The notes beneath the pieces are model-generated. The model was not told the DNA's origin, searched no databases, and was given only the letters and a program-made list of their open reading frames with translations. Of a stretch of 64,000 nucleotides of DNA, positions 13,189 through 26,790 are shown one piece after another. This stretch comes from Paragonimus skrjabini miyazakii (taxonomy: Eukaryota > Platyhelminthes > Trematoda > Plagiorchiida > Troglotrematidae): assembly GCA_014338405.1 (NCBI GenBank), contig JTDE01021202.1, positions 9,940-73,939 of the forward strand, given 5' to 3'. How positions within the stretch are numbered: the stretch's first letter is position 1; every line of letters starts with the position of its first letter. Position numbers and translations under genes: made by a program.

Positions 13189-13850
13189 CCAGGGAAGGGT
13201 CAGGTTCACGAACAGCTGTTTCTGAACACAGAGAGCTGGCTTGCGGCTATTGATTACGGTCGCTTCAGCAAACCTCAGGAATCTTGAATTGGAATGAGGC
13301 AACAGGATTCTGAATGCACAAGCTGGACCGATAACGTGACCAGTGCTCAAAACATGTCTAGCGACTTATGAAACTGGCTATTTACGTGTTTCAGCAACAT
13401 TGCCGTTCTCTGGCAACACGGAATTTTGCACCCATTTGGGCAAGTGTTCCTTCACTCTGGAGATTAGACATTTTTCAGTTGTGCCTATGTAACTTTCTCC
13501 GTAGTTACGTGTAAATCGGTAAACACAATACGATATAACACCGATAGGTTGGTCTCTTTTGATTGAAGGCACTGGTAGTTTCTGGGTCCGAAAAAGTACA
13601 CGGAGATCAGTAGCATTAAATGTTTGTTTAAGTGAATTTCTCAGTCTGTGTTGTTTGCCGTATGATGTGGTCACCCTTAAAGACCCTCTTTTTCTACAGT
13701 GAACACCTCTTCGGATGGTGCTTTTTTGTCTACTGCACCGTTCTATTGTTTTCACAACAACATGGCTATAAAACGTCGCGTCAGAGTCCACAAACAGATG
13801 GAACGATGAACCTAAAAACACATCATAACGTGCCTCGGATTCCACAGAAA
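13189..13850 (-). mobile_element. Penelope-like element, endonuclease end only
   Basis: On the minus strand one frame carries FNATDLRVLFRTQKLP, then the GIY-YIG domain (SYCVYRFT, YGESYIG, R.KEHLPKW). After a frameshift come RFAEATVINSRKP and CVQKQLFVNLTLPW, the usual C-terminus, ending near 13190. The Cys-x-Cys that precedes the GIY-YIG Tyr/Gly in the other copies is R-N-Y here. The RT part is absent: recognisable Penelope sequence ends about 50 bp before a different repeat begins at 13903, so the copy is 5'-truncated or recombined. It belongs to the same subfamily as the 49.8 kb copy (shared CVQKQ..VNL.LPW). Confidence 0.85.
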
Positions 13851-13902
13851 TATGGTTAGGTTTGGAACAGTATCTTAGTGACCTACAAATCTGTTTCATT
13901 CA

Positions 13903-14217
13903 TGAATGCAGCTTTGTATCATCTGTTGTTTAGTGAGTAGACTATCATGATGGCACAATCCGTTAGGGAAATATCGTATTTTTACTTTGGCCATTTGCAC
14001 ACACCTGCAGGCTCAGGTTCACAGTCCAGCATTGCAGTTCAAGCGCTGATACGTCTACTTTGAAGTGTGTGAACAGCCAGATGTTATCGATCGTCGCTCG
14101 CGGTGTCCAAACACAGGGGCGATGGGGCTGAACAACTACACTGTAAGTGCGCATACAACCCCACCCTACGCCTAGCCGATCAATCTGGCTGTGGTTACAG
14201 CGGTATGTTGTGCCCGT
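13903..14217 (+). repeat. Dispersed repeat pair (13.9/23.8 kb), copy 1
   Basis: This block and 23767-24078 align from TGAATGCAGCTTT through TAGCCGAT.AATCTGGCTG in the same orientation with only scattered differences. The family has no open frame in common and no visible transposon hallmark. Beyond 14217 the two loci stop matching. Confidence 0.75.
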
Positions 14218-17200
14218 TCGCTCACCCGACACGGCTGCGTGGCGTGCCCGTTCGGTAGACACTTAGACCTGAACTCCGGATTTTGTTGCGGTGGCACATT
14301 TGGGGTACGCATTGTATGTGCTGTTGGGTAGCCGGTTCAGACACAACCGATGGACATTGCAATCGTCGCTTGTGCATCAGCGACAGCGCACTGTTACCCT
14401 TGGACTGAGTAATCTGGAGCTGCCGCTCACAAGCTATGGGTGGGCCAGGCGCCATTGAGATTGGGTGGTATGACTACGCTAAAAAGGGGGGATAGACAGC
14501 GAAAACAAACCGTTAACTTTCCTAGAAGACTGACCGATAATATTGATAATTCTACTGTTGACGAAGGTCAGTCGAAGTTTCTTGTCATCAATTTCCATGC
14601 ACAGTCCACTCCTATTGATACCCATGCGTTGAATGACGACCATATTCTGATTGAATCAGTGACTCAATCAGATGAAACAATTCAGCCTAACTGACCATGG
14701 CGACGCTAACATGAACGCATTAATCCATAAGATAGACCGTCTTATTAAGGACAGGTTGTTGACTGCTGTTGTGCTCACCTGACGGGATTGTAACCTACTA
14801 GTTGTTGACCTAACTGAATTTCCATCGTTACATTCTTCATGCAGACTTGTTAGTCGGCCGAATGGGACAGAGAGCAATAGAAAGTCTAATATATTTACTA
14901 ACGTGCATGAGTAAAAATAATATATTTTTTTGCAGTTGAATGTCCTAAAAGATAGACTACTAACCTTTGTTTGTTCTGACAGTTCGAACATTTTCCCCAA
15001 TAAGATAAACGAAGAAGCCAAGGTAAGGTCCTTGCTTTCATCTTACCTGTAAATGTGATGAAAAGACCTTGACTCTAAGAACAACCGGAATGATGTCGAG
15101 ATGAACGTCATAACTACTTTTATATTATGCACCGAATATCTTTTTCCAAGGTACCGTTTTGGACTTTCCTTTCTCGAATGATGCCTACAAAATTTATCCG
15201 TCGCTCCAGCAAGTCCAACACCCTACTTTTGTCAAATTCTTAGCATTTTCTTCGTATCCGTTAGAGTTGCCAGTCGGTTAAACAATACTTGTTTTTTGAG
15301 AGTTTAAGACAAGAGACCCTACAGCTGAGCTCTGTTCATATCACATAACTTTGGTCGGCACAGACCGACCAACTAGTCGTTCTGATTACAGTCTTCATTC
15401 GTGATCAAAACTTCAACTTTCACCTACTTTCCTGATATGGCGCATGTAACATGTCATTCTGATTTGTTTGTATCAGTCGTACCTCGTTGAACCCATCTAC
15501 TGTCGGAACAGCTAGGGTAGTTGAAGTCGCTACGTTCGTAGGCAGCCAAAACTGAACGGTGACTTCATTCAACACAGTCTAGCTGTCACCAATAGGTGAG
15601 CTTGTCATGTGGCACCGTCAGTTTGCCTCTGAAGTTCGATTTCTGAGACGACTCCATTTTACGAATGAACAACCAGCCTATGGTTGACAACTAGAATATA
15701 ACACTCCTTAAGTGAGTGAGTACGTCCAATTTCGTCGGGTCTGATGGATTTTTTTTGGCTCACTAAAATGTATTGTGTTGACTGAAATGTTTGCTGCTGA
15801 AAACTTCAACTCAAGAAGCCAAATTCTTGTTAAAACTGTCAAAAAGTTGCGACGCTCTTCGTTATTTTCTCATGTGTTTCAAGATTCGTTATTCCACATT
15901 CCTAATGCTCAGGGCGTTTTATAGCTCATCGCCTGTGATTCGGTGCAATGACGATCTTCAAGCATCATTTAGAAATAGTACGTATACACCGGTTTGCGGT
16001 CTGCTCCCAGTTACGTTCCTCTAACCTACTGAGTTCGTATTGCAATGCCGTAGGTTGTTTTGAGATTCAGTACCAAAATCACTCTGATCTCATTTTTACA
16101 AGCGAGAAATACCTCTTAAAAATGTACAGTTGTCAATGCGCCTGTAACACATTGCCTAGCAGATATTTTGGGAAGATACTTACCTCACGGCTCTGAACGT
16201 CAGGGTCCGTTACGCAAATGTACTCCGTGCTAGCATAGATGAAATATAATTTTTAACGAAGCTAATCATAAAACTCTATGGATATTATCAAGCGCCACAT
16301 AACCGACCCACCCTGATTATCCCACTGAGTGTTACTTTTTTGAGAGACAAAAGAAACGTTCATTTATTTCCCAGTTACCGTTGTAATACAGCCACTTTGT
16401 CGTTCGCGGCCATCTAGCTAAATGCAAAGTTCGTTGTGACAACAGTAAGGGAATATGTTGGCCGTAAACGGTAAAGTTTTGATGTTGTTCCCGCAACGAA
16501 CGTTAGTTCGCTTTCAATAAACGATGTGGTCAAGCATCCGGTTCCCTGGTGAGGTGATTTGGCAAGCAACATGAACGAAGCAGTTATTTCGAAACAGTTC
16601 AATAGACTTGATATCGATAAGCAGCGGCCTTCAACATATGGTAGGGTCTACTTGATTACACGGTATTGGAAACTTTCGGTTACTTGCATACATGTATGAA
16701 AATTTCGTTTCTAATTGTATCCGAGACTGTTAACAGTAAGGAATAGTTCGTGTTTTTTTTCTAGTGGACAACTAGGTCTGTCTATTTGTTTTGGTAATTC
16801 GAAACCTGTACGAGTTCTGCTATTGCAACTAGTATTCTCATAAAGATCCTCATATCAAATTCTTAATTCCGTTATTTAGCGCTATAGCTTTTTGACTGTC
16901 CTACTGAGGTGGGTAGACAGTCGATGCATGCTGAGTTCGGCCTAAAGCTGTGGCCAGTGTAAAATAGCCTCGTGATGTGGACTGTATAACTTGCCAAAAT
17001 CACCCGTCGGTAAAGCACAGGCAACTTGTCTGGAGTCGACTATCTTTTCTATTGGTTTCATTTGTTTTTCTGCTGTGATTAGTTTGGATGTAGTACCTCA
17101 ACGCTGTAGGAAATTGAATCACAGTGAAGTCTTGTGAGATTTTTCGTCATCCGAACCACATTCAGCAGACTAAATACTCACTTCACCGGTCGGCTATAGA

Positions 17201-18639
17201 TGTCCATTGCGTCCAGTAGAACGTGAAAAGGCAAGTCAAATTAAAACACTAAACTGCCTCAATGGTGACGCATTCACAATCTACAGTCAGATTATGCATA
17301 GGACGTTTTTTATTGACACCTGCTATGTGGAACATGAACGTGGGTGCGTGTTTACATCCTCTACTAACCACTTTTGCAGTAAATGTACTAACTATCCGAG
17401 TCTATCGACAGAAGTAAATCCGATCCTCTTAGAAAGTCTAAGTTGTTGGTGACCTGTTTAGTGTTTGAATGAAGGTGACTGCCATTTTGATTACAGTGTA
17501 ACGATCCCAAAAGGAATCGTACAGGGCGGATACGATTACCTTCGCGATTTACTCTAACTCACCACGGCGATTTCAGCAGACTCCTTGTTATCTACTTCTT
17601 ATTTTATCTTGTATGCCACCGATACCACATTAGACTGATACGCTATATATTACGGTAAATGCACAATCTAATCATGATCCGAGGTGTGGTGAACTGTTTA
17701 CCCTCACGAATCGGAATCAAATTGGCTGTTTAAAAGACAATGTTTGGACAACATCAGAACTAATTGCCACTCGTTCGATTATTAAGGTTGCATTCCTGTG
17801 GCGAACAAAGTATTCCTCAGACAATCGCAGCACACAATTTTCGCACTCAGTTCTACTTACCTAACACTGACTCATCATCTAGGCACTAGTTTAAACAAGA
17901 CATTAACAGTCACATTTTCGTCGTAACGTTGTGTTATTTCCAACCGGAAACTTCGAAAAAGAATGTGATCACGTGCTCAGTTAATGGGAGCCCTATCTCT
18001 GAATTTGAAACCTACCTCACTCTGAATACAGACTTTGTCCAGGTACGTAGGTGCATATACATAACACACATACACTCACATGCTCAGTTGTGCTTACGTC
18101 TGTCTATTTGCAAAATTGGTCTCAATTCACCTGATTCTGTTCCAATTCAGGCCATTAGATGCGGGTGTTCGTACGATCTAACTGATCTTACGACACACAC
18201 ACAATTATCGGTCGCCCGCTCGATCGCTGTCCGCACATTATGATCCACCGATCGATCAACTTGTGAAAGCTCATTTGGAGACACAAGCATACATGCACGA
18301 GCGCACCAACAAACTTACAAAAGTAATCGGTGAACGTGCCATAATAGCACACCACAATTTGTTAAATCGAGTACTTGCACCTTTATCGGTGGTAGTTTGA
18401 GGACCGGCTTTAGTCATACTGTGACCACTAAAGCACAGGTGTTGTGTATGTGTGAGCTCAGTTGTGATCGAGTTCACCGTTAGTACGGATGACATAATCG
18501 ATTTTGACTAGGCGCTTCTTTATTGATCGGGATTTTAGGGTTGAGTCCTCGGCCGACGATCGTGGGTGATTATTGGGGTTAAATTTCCTACTGTGAAACT
18601 CACCCGAATGCCAATTGGTTCAGTTATACCGGTTACGGA
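14218..18639. other. No recognisable feature
   Basis: Open frames are short and show no motif. I see no splice-bounded exon or repeat shared with the rest of the window. Confidence 0.4.
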
Positions 18640-18915
18640 AGTGCCCACCTCAGCGACGACCGTGCCAAGCTGGTGAACGTCGCTGTCAATCCAATTGACG
18701 ACAGCTGGTTTGTTCGTGTGGATACGGCACCACATCCTAATCGGTTATTGACGGTAGCATGGCTTCGTTAGTTGTTGATACACATACCACTCATGCTGTA
18801 CATTTAGTTTTGACTTGCACTATACCTAGCTGTATCCAGTCTTCCAGTATCATCTCCACCGTAACGATTGGGCGACTAGACGATTATGTGTACTCTGAGT
18901 TCAAAACAAGTTTGC
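18640..18915. repeat. Dispersed repeat pair (18.6/20.3 kb), copy 1
   Basis: It aligns to 20330-20560 in the same orientation. Shared blocks are TTGACG.CAGCTG.TTG, GGTTA.TGACGGTAG-like sequence, CC.GTCTTCCAGT.T..TC and GGGCGAC. The two copies are well diverged and differ by small indels. The class is unknown and the sense strand is not known. Confidence 0.55.
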
Positions 18916-20329
18916 GACGTGGCGAGGCACAACTGCAATAGGTTTCGGGCAACTTCGAAATTTGTTGCAGCACCTAGAAAAGCAATCTGAAAAACATATT
19001 TTTAAAAAGTCTCACAAAGCCTGAAGGTTAAGAATCAGGCTGTCAGCACAACTGACTTTCATTGACCTTCTGCTAGATCAGTAATCAGTTTGATCGAGGA
19101 GTTTGCTCATGCTGTCATATTAACAATAGAACATCAGAACGTCGATCTCAAGCGTGAAGGCGCCATAATAAAACAAACTAACAGTTACATCGGACATAGT
19201 GTCTTTAACACAGAAGCCCGCAGTTCCAGTGAAGTAATCTTTGACAATTAGTCAGAACCTTTTACCATCTGTTAGAAGTCAGGGAAGTAATATTACACCG
19301 GACATTGTTCATCATTGACATGAGTGTAGTCGATTTGTGCACAAACGATTCGTGTAAACCAAGGTTTTCGAAAGGGTCATTCCAACTTTCGAGGCATTAT
19401 GGAAGTCTTAAAGTCAAGTAGGATAGATACTGATCCAGTATCCTTCTGACCACCATTCGTTCCAAACCCACCCTACATCAATGGATTATCCAAGTTAAGG
19501 TGAGTGATGCAGCAACCGGGTTGCAACTGAACACGACCTCAGATCTTCCATAATTTCTCATTAAACGTGACACATTCTAGGTTGACTTCCTATTAGACCA
19601 GTGAAACTCTCTGTACAAGCGGGTTATGGTGCTGAATTGCACCTTATAAGTGAATTCTGTCAACTGTCGTTGGGGAGGGAGACGACACGCAATCAGTACT
19701 GCATTGGTAACCCATGGCATTGACCTCAGTATATGTGGTCTGCACTGTGTGTACAAATTAAACCTCGCAAAAAATTTGTATCAGTTCATCAGTACATATG
19801 ACATCTTGACAACTTCGACACTAAACCATGTATGCCATGAGCTGATCCCGTCAACGTTCCTCGAACTGGATGATGCAAGGGTTGTGGCTCTCTTGCCTGG
19901 CATGAAAGTTCATGGTGTATTGGACGACACAATGATATCACCCCCGGTAAGTGCAAAACGGTTCATCACTCGTTGGATGTAGACACAGTTGCAAAAGTGG
20001 TTCTTCGTCATAATCAAATAGGTGGCTAGTCAAATATCTTGGTAATGAAGTGAAACTGTTTTTCAGACCGTGTCGATCCCCTTTTCCTGGTTGTGGGTCG
20101 TATGGTAGTTCCAAAACCATTGTATCTGGTAATGGAAATAACTTTGCCTCAGTGCAGTTTAATGAACTCTGCGACATCAGTGACATTAGTCATACACGAA
20201 CACCGCCATACCACCTTCAGTTGAGCGATCAAGTGGTGTGTTTTGTTAGGACCCTCTAGAGCATGGTAGCCAACACTACAGAGTGGATTGTTTTTGAAAG
20301 CGGGAGTTACTTAGATGGGCGTGACAAGC

Positions 20330-20560
20330 TGATGAAATCGCCCATCAATCGAGTTGACGGCAGCTGATTGATACGTGTGGTTACACCCGCCGCATTCCAT
20401 TAGTTGTCAAGGGGGGTAATTTGACTTTGATGGTTTACGATGTAATTACCAGACTCGATGTAAGTTGAATCGGCCTTGTAGTACCCTTTACTGTCTCCAG
20501 CCTTCCAGTGTTCTTCCTACAATAGCTATCGGGCGACCCAATGCTCGTACATGCTCGTGT
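20330..20560. repeat. Dispersed repeat pair (18.6/20.3 kb), copy 2
   Basis: Second copy, about 1.7 kb from the first and in the same orientation. It could result from local segmental duplication or from two insertions. A poly-G run (GGGGGG, near 20412) replaces a mixed stretch of copy 1. Confidence 0.55.
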
Positions 20561-22986
20561 ATAGCTTACAAAAAAGGTAATATTGGAGAGGCTTAACTAA
20601 GTAAACTAACTGATCATGTTGGAGTTTCCAGCGGTTGTCATTTCCCCCAAGGTTTGCTATTATGCCTATACTTCGACCAGGTCGTTGTCAATTACGTGAA
20701 GAACCCATCATGCTTTCAGTTCAGATCGTTTCAAGCATTTTTTGGTCAAAAAAGTTTGGAGTTGGTTCACATCAATAGTTCGTACACAAACCTTAAACAA
20801 ACCTACATTCAACTAGTGTCCAGCCCGTTCTGTTGCCCCGACTTTCCGTAAGATTGATCCGTAAGGACCTCATAATGCTGGATCTTGATTGCTATCTTAG
20901 TTGTGGGCTGGTACTAATAACAATGTGCCTACATCCTGCTCTGCTTAGTCTGATCAGCAGGAAGACCAAACGTGATCGGTGACCCTAATGCGTGATCAGC
21001 AGATTGTGGTCACATCGTTCCACTACAATAATTACAGACTTCAATAGTGGTAGATAAGTCGTATCCAGTTGAACCACTTCACTTCCAAACTATCTGCGTC
21101 TACATGAATTCCGGTCTTACTATTGTCCCTGTCGTATGAAACCAGAGTTATCTACATTGTCAAAGGCGGAAAGCCAACGCGATATACAGCCAGCTGCCTA
21201 AAAAATACAACAGACATCATTCAGTCAGTGTCTTGTAGTGAAAACAGAAGTGTAAGAACGATTGGATGCATGAAGTCAGGGCGGAAGACAGGCTATACAC
21301 TCACGCTGTTGCGTTTACAGTAAGTTGAATGACCAACAGGTAGCGAGTATTTTAAGGTGCTTGAATTGATTTTTGACTAATATACCGACAATAACTTATC
21401 TCACGGAAAAATGTGTGCAACCGTAGTTTTATCCACTCCACTGCCTTATAAAATGGTCAAGATTAGTGTTCTCTGTAGGGAAACAACACTGTACAGCACA
21501 GGGATTGAATGTAATGTAACGTCACTTTAACTGTGGCATCCAGATCACGTGATTGTTGGTTGCTGTTACTACGACAAAAATCCTCTCTAGATAGGTCGTG
21601 TGACCTAAGCAGTGCGCAGAAAACGTTTTGGCTAAATGTTAGGACGTACTGGTGTTTGCAAACAGAAACTGAGGGATGGATAATGGACAACGTGCTCACC
21701 ATACGATAATACTACCGCCTGTTAAGTGGCTCCTTAGCGAAACTAAACCACACACTAGGCTCAGATCGAAATCTATTTTTTGTGGAAATTAATGGTGTAC
21801 CTATAACAAGTAGTCAGAACTGTTGGCCATCCAGAAAGCCCGTTCTCATCCATCGATCTCTTGTTTGTTCTCACTGGATGATATGCCATTTTCTCACATG
21901 TATACTGCATCTTTTCAGCCAGCACCACTGCCCAATTTTTAGAAACCTTCCTCTTCACATGGTTGTTTATACGGTGTTGTTCGTCATTTTCAGCCACATG
22001 AAACTGCTTGCCACGTTGTTAGATTTTTGTTGGATTATCTGAGTGATCTGATAGCTCTTTGTATGTGCCTGTTCAAGCCAATTCACCAGTTTCAGCTACC
22101 ACTATAGTGGCCATTATTGAGAATAGCAAGATTAACAGTTAGTGCTTGTTTTCGAATTGGACCGCTGGAAACTTTTATTAGGTGTTAATGTTGTACTGAA
22201 TTGTTTATTGTTATCCACGTCAAGTTACGGTTCCCTTATCATATACAGCTTCCCTGATAGGTAGTAAGGCACAAGCTGAACGCGCGGAAACTAAACGGCA
22301 GTTCTCAATTCCAGAAGGATCATGGACTAGAAGTGACTATTAAATACGTGTTCATGCACCATCTGGAAATGGCGATGCACTACTGCCGAGGGATGGGAGT
22401 ACATGTCAGCCGTGAAGAAGAGTTTGCATTGGTGATTGCGTATTTTTCTCTACCTTGGTAACGAAAAATTTCCCAGCTCAAGCGTCTTTCGTGATCACAT
22501 CAGTATGGCATATCAAATCCTGCTGGACTTAGACGAACTCAACAGTTTGGGTGTTAACTATGGTCTATAGATATACTTAAACATAGTCATATCAGGTCTA
22601 TCTAGCTATCTCAATGTACTGAGCGCTAGTTCAGTCAGTTAATTTCAAGATTTGTTATATCATGGAAACACTTGGCTAAACTGAATGAGTGGTTTTCTGG
22701 GACACGTTACCATTGATGACACGTTCACTCTTCATCTAACTTATCGGTTGTGTTCATCTTTTCATTGTACTTGTGAAATTGTGTGTGCTTCACAATCACA
22801 GGAGATAATCATCCGAGTTGTACTGTACGGTCCCTGAGGGGCGGAGGTGTTCACACTGATTACTGAAGCGTTTTTATTATTTGCTCACTTTCCTCCGGTG
22901 AACGTTGCGTTCGGCTAATCTCTCCTAGATTGCTACATCTTTGACGCACTTCCCAATAAAGCTTAGCCCATCGGACAAACACGTAG

Positions 22987-22989
<3 letters not shown>
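20561..22989. other. No recognisable feature
   Basis: Short open frames only; nothing shared with other parts of the window was seen. Confidence 0.4.

Positions 22990-23027
<38 letters not shown>
22990..23027 (+). repeat. (CA)19 microsatellite
   Basis: A pure dinucleotide run of 19 CA units followed by GGTAAA. It creates a spurious poly-Val/Cys frame on the minus strand, which is not a gene. Confidence 0.97.
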
Positions 23028-23030
<3 letters not shown>

Positions 23031-23565
23031 AAACTCATGAAGTACGAATGCGGTCAAACGTGCATCGTTTTGTGTGTGGTATTGATCAGAACCAGACAAC
23101 CGAAACTCTTGTAATCGCCTCCCCGTATGGCCGATATCCTTGTTTTAAGTGCCCTGTGTACAATGGACTTCGAAATGTTGGATTCTTAAGCGAGCCAAAT
23201 GGACGCTCTTTTGAGGTCTGTTTTTTACACGTCGCAGAACGTCAGTGACAGAACAATCATCAATTGCTGTGCACCGTCGACCACTCCTTTGCAGATCATG
23301 AACACAACTGGTTGCAACAAACTTTTTCATCGTCTTTCGAACTGATTTACAGATAACCGATCATGTATTAAACTCCCTAATGGTCTGTGCCATGTTTTTA
23401 CCACAAATCGCCTGAAGAAAAAAACAAGTTCAATACACGGTTCAGTTGTCGGATTAGCGGCACTTCGTTAACTTACTTGCGTTCCACAGGTGATATCTGG
23501 TTCCTGCAGGATAATTTGCCCAGACCTAACCGCACGCGGCTACTGTCCAGCAAATGTGCTGAAAA

Positions 23566-23660
23566 CAGTGTGATCCAATATAACTTGACACAAGAAAAGT
23601 CAGACAGGCATACAGAACGAATTAGCCACCCCAGGGCCCACAAGTCCGACATGGCTTCGA
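23566..23660 (+). repeat. Dispersed repeat pair G, copy 2
   Basis: It matches 10865-10985 in the same orientation. Only about 100 bp separate it from the next repeat block at 23767. Confidence 0.6.
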
Positions 23661-23766
23661 TGAAATGAAAGTGTTGAGTGTGAACCGCCATCGGTTATTT
23701 ACATGCTCCGTGTACACATTGAGTTTTTGATCAATCGTTTAATAATTTTCTAATCCTTTTTGCCCC

Positions 23767-24078
23767 TGAATGCAGCTTTTTGTTATCTTTGGTTTGGTGA
23801 AACAACTGACGTGATAGCACAATCCCTTAGGGAACTGTCGTATTTTTACTTTGTCAATTTGCAATCACCGGCGCACGCTGGTTCCCAGTTCAGCACTGAC
23901 TTTCAAGCGCTGAAAAGTTTACTGTGGATTGTGTGAACAGCCAGTTATTATCGGTCGTGGACCGCGGCGGTCAAAATGCTGGGACGATGGAGCTGAACGA
24001 CTTCACTGGAAATGCGCGTACACCCCCGCCCTACGCATAGCCGATTAATCTGGCTGTCGCTTCAGTGGTGTGTGGTCC
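23767..24078 (+). repeat. Dispersed repeat pair (13.9/23.8 kb), copy 2
   Basis: Same family and orientation as 13903-14217. In this copy the left flank is not Penelope sequence, which shows that the repeat and the 13.2-13.85 kb element are independent units. Confidence 0.75.
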
Positions 24079-25599
24079 GGGCTCCGGTGTGAACTGTAGA
24101 AGTTCAGACATTCAGACGTCACACGTATCCGATCCATGATCACTAACTTGGTTAGGCCTTTTGGTTCGGATTTCGGATTTTGTTACCGGGTCCCTACGTC
24201 TTCTCTTACTGTACACAAAGCAAACGAATGCCTTCCACGGCTTAGAATACACAGCGTTCACGGGCCCTCTGTACACGCGTGTCGTCACCTGGCTGGTCTG
24301 GTTCTGACAAGAAAAAGATACGACTGTCGCCTCCGTTTCGTTGCACTTTTGCACATGTATGCCCGTCTCTCGGCCTCGATCACCTGCGTGACCTTTGGCG
24401 AAAAACCGTCACTCCTTCCATTAGCAATATTCTCACACGAGCTCACCATGTTTGTCGCCTCTGCATTCAATTGAGGGCCGTATAACGAGTACTGTCGGTT
24501 GTGGGTTGTCGTAACCAGATGGATCCACATGACATTATGAAAAGGACATCGTTTCTATCTGAGGACATCCTAAGCTCTTGTACAATGATCTACTGGTCAG
24601 TCGGAACACCATTTTCCCGGAATATTCAATCGATCTGGATGGAAATTTTTGGAATAAAAGTTCTTGCGGCAAGTGTTCGTGGTTACACCCGTTGATTTGA
24701 AATGACCAGCGTACTCTTTACAGTTGATTGGGGAGCAGCTGGTGCTGCTTCATGAAGATGTGCACGTCATCTTTGAATTTCTCACTCTTAAGTCCCCAAG
24801 TCTACTCTTCCAACCGATACCAAGCTCACCGGACCCGTACTGATTCCAGTGAACTGGCAACTGTTCAGGCTTCCTATAGCCTTAAATGTACATCGTGTCA
24901 TCCATCTTCAAAAATGTTGATCGCATTTTGCTCTCCAGTTATTGACAGAAGTCGTTTTTGTTACAGAAGCCCTTTGTGGTGACCAGCAACGTGAGTATCC
25001 GGTCACGTCTGTACTGCTACTTAAAAATCACCCCAGGTTCCGAAAGGAATTTTCACGTGTTACTAGCTTTGTTTCCGCCTAGGAACGGTCGCTAACAGTG
25101 GTTCATGAAGATGCCATTGTAAACTTTTCCAAAGCAAAGGAACAGACCTTACAACCCAGTGGAAGGGACCTCTTTGGGCATAGCAAAAATGATCTATTAA
25201 CTCCTTGACTATATCCATAGGTCACTGCCTCAATGTCGGATTCAGTTATGCAATTTGTGCTCGGTGCTGTGTGAATAATAGAATGTCGCAAGGTGGATGC
25301 TGCTGTTAATTTCGTTCCCGCTTGGAATTACAGTCTGTTGGCTTTCCGTCTTTGTGAAGGTTAGTACGTAGCAGATAGCCTGGCAGAAGTTTTGAATATG
25401 CTGAGGTCTGGGTTTTCTACACCGTTGGACTAAAGGAAACTGCGGATCGCTTACTGCGACTAAGAGTAGGATGATGCACTTTAGAAATACCGAGGACTTT
25501 CTTGAAAATGAACACCTGATTATCGCTACTCTTGAACGAGATCTTGGAATGATCTTTTCCGATAACCTTACTCTGTTTCCAAACTGTATTTCTGGTTAC

Positions 25600-26790
25600 T
25601 GACCTGTCCAACTGTTCTTGAGATGGACGCTTCGCAGATTCGGGCAATCTGCATTTCGTTCGATGCATTTATCAAGAAATGGTAGACTATTTTGGTTCTC
25701 GCCTTCCATACTGATATGCATGTTTTGGTGCAAAGAATTCATTCGATCAATTAAGCTCTGTGCTTGTAGTTGATTGTCTGCGATGAGAAGAATATCATTG
25801 ACATATCGCTTGTATAGCTGCGCTGAAGATAAGTGTCCTGTTACTCGTTGTTCAAAAATGTCTGCCAGAATAGGGCCGAGCGGACTACTCGTAGCTACCC
25901 CATCAATCTGTCTGTGGACCGAGTCTTGGAAAGCGAAGCTGACGTTTTTGATACAGAGAGGCAGTAGTTGTTTCAATTCGCCTTCGGATACTCTAACTTC
26001 TAGATGGTGCACCCTCATATATGAAAGCAGAAATTCGATACATTCGTCCAGGAGAACATTTGTAAACAGCGACTGCACATCAAATGAGCATAAATAATCA
26101 TCCTGAATATTCATTGTCTCAAGTAAGCCAGCAAGTTCGAAACTATCTTCTAGACAGAACTGAGCAAATCGGCCTCGAATGGGTTTCAGAAGTTTCGCGA
26201 TCCATTTGGCTACTTTTTGTTGGGGCCGAGTTTGACATAGACAAAATTAGGCGGAATGGAAATCCGGGTTTTTGAAGTTCCGGGAGTCCATATAGTTGTG
26301 GAACGTGAATTCCAACTAATTTTAAAGATTTAAAGATTATTTCATCGATAAAGTTACCTTCAAGTAATATTTCCAGTTTTCTGTTGATACCAGGTTGTGA
26401 GTTTTTTCTTCCTTTATAACTCAGAATAGGCTGCATTTTATTAATCTCGTTAACTCTACTCAACAAAACTGTTCCCGATCCTTTATCTTGTTGCAACACG
26501 ATCAATTTGTAGTCATATCTCAGCGATCTGAGGGCTATGACATATCGATTCATGAGAAGACAGTTTTGCCGACTAGGCATACTTCTAAATTGATTCCTTA
26601 AATCAACAAGCTTCGTTTTTAGAGAATTGTTCATAGAATTGTTTAAAATTAGCTTTGGTCTCCTCTAAGTTAATCTTTTCAGTTGGAATACAAAATTCTA
26701 AACCATAAGTTAAGCCTTCTATCTGGATCGCAGTCAGTTCATAGGACAACAACTTTATCACTTAGATAGGTCCTCAAAGAATTTCTCCTC
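25600..26790 (-). mobile_element. Penelope-like element, reverse transcriptase region
   Basis: Down the minus strand: a leader with EGLTYGLEFCIPTEKINLEE (near 26680), QQDKGSGTVLL (near 26480) and VPQLYGLPELQKPGFPFRLI (near 26280). After a frameshift come CSFDVQSLFTNVLLDECI (near 26080), DGVATSSPLGPILADIF (near 25880), the catalytic region KRYVNDILL (near 25800), NSLPFLD and KNSWTGQ. These are the ordered RT motifs of Penelope-like elements. No GIY-YIG domain is visible downstream (25000-25600), so the 3' end is lost or too decayed. The first catalytic Asp is Asn (AAT), as in the 11-13 kb copy. Confidence 0.88.

Noticed and set aside
20329..20360. CTGATGAAATCG, hammerhead-like word in a repeat
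   Set aside because: No GAAA partner at a suitable distance, and the paired repeat copy lacks the word.
22860..23099. Minus-strand frame with a poly Cys-Val run
   Set aside because: It is created by the (CA)19 microsatellite.
24724..24830. Possible exon with acceptor CTCTTTACAG and a frame IGEQLVLLHEDVHVIFEF
   Set aside because: The frame is phase 0 from that acceptor and would break the phase-1 chain of the gene. No matching donor and no second copy or motif.
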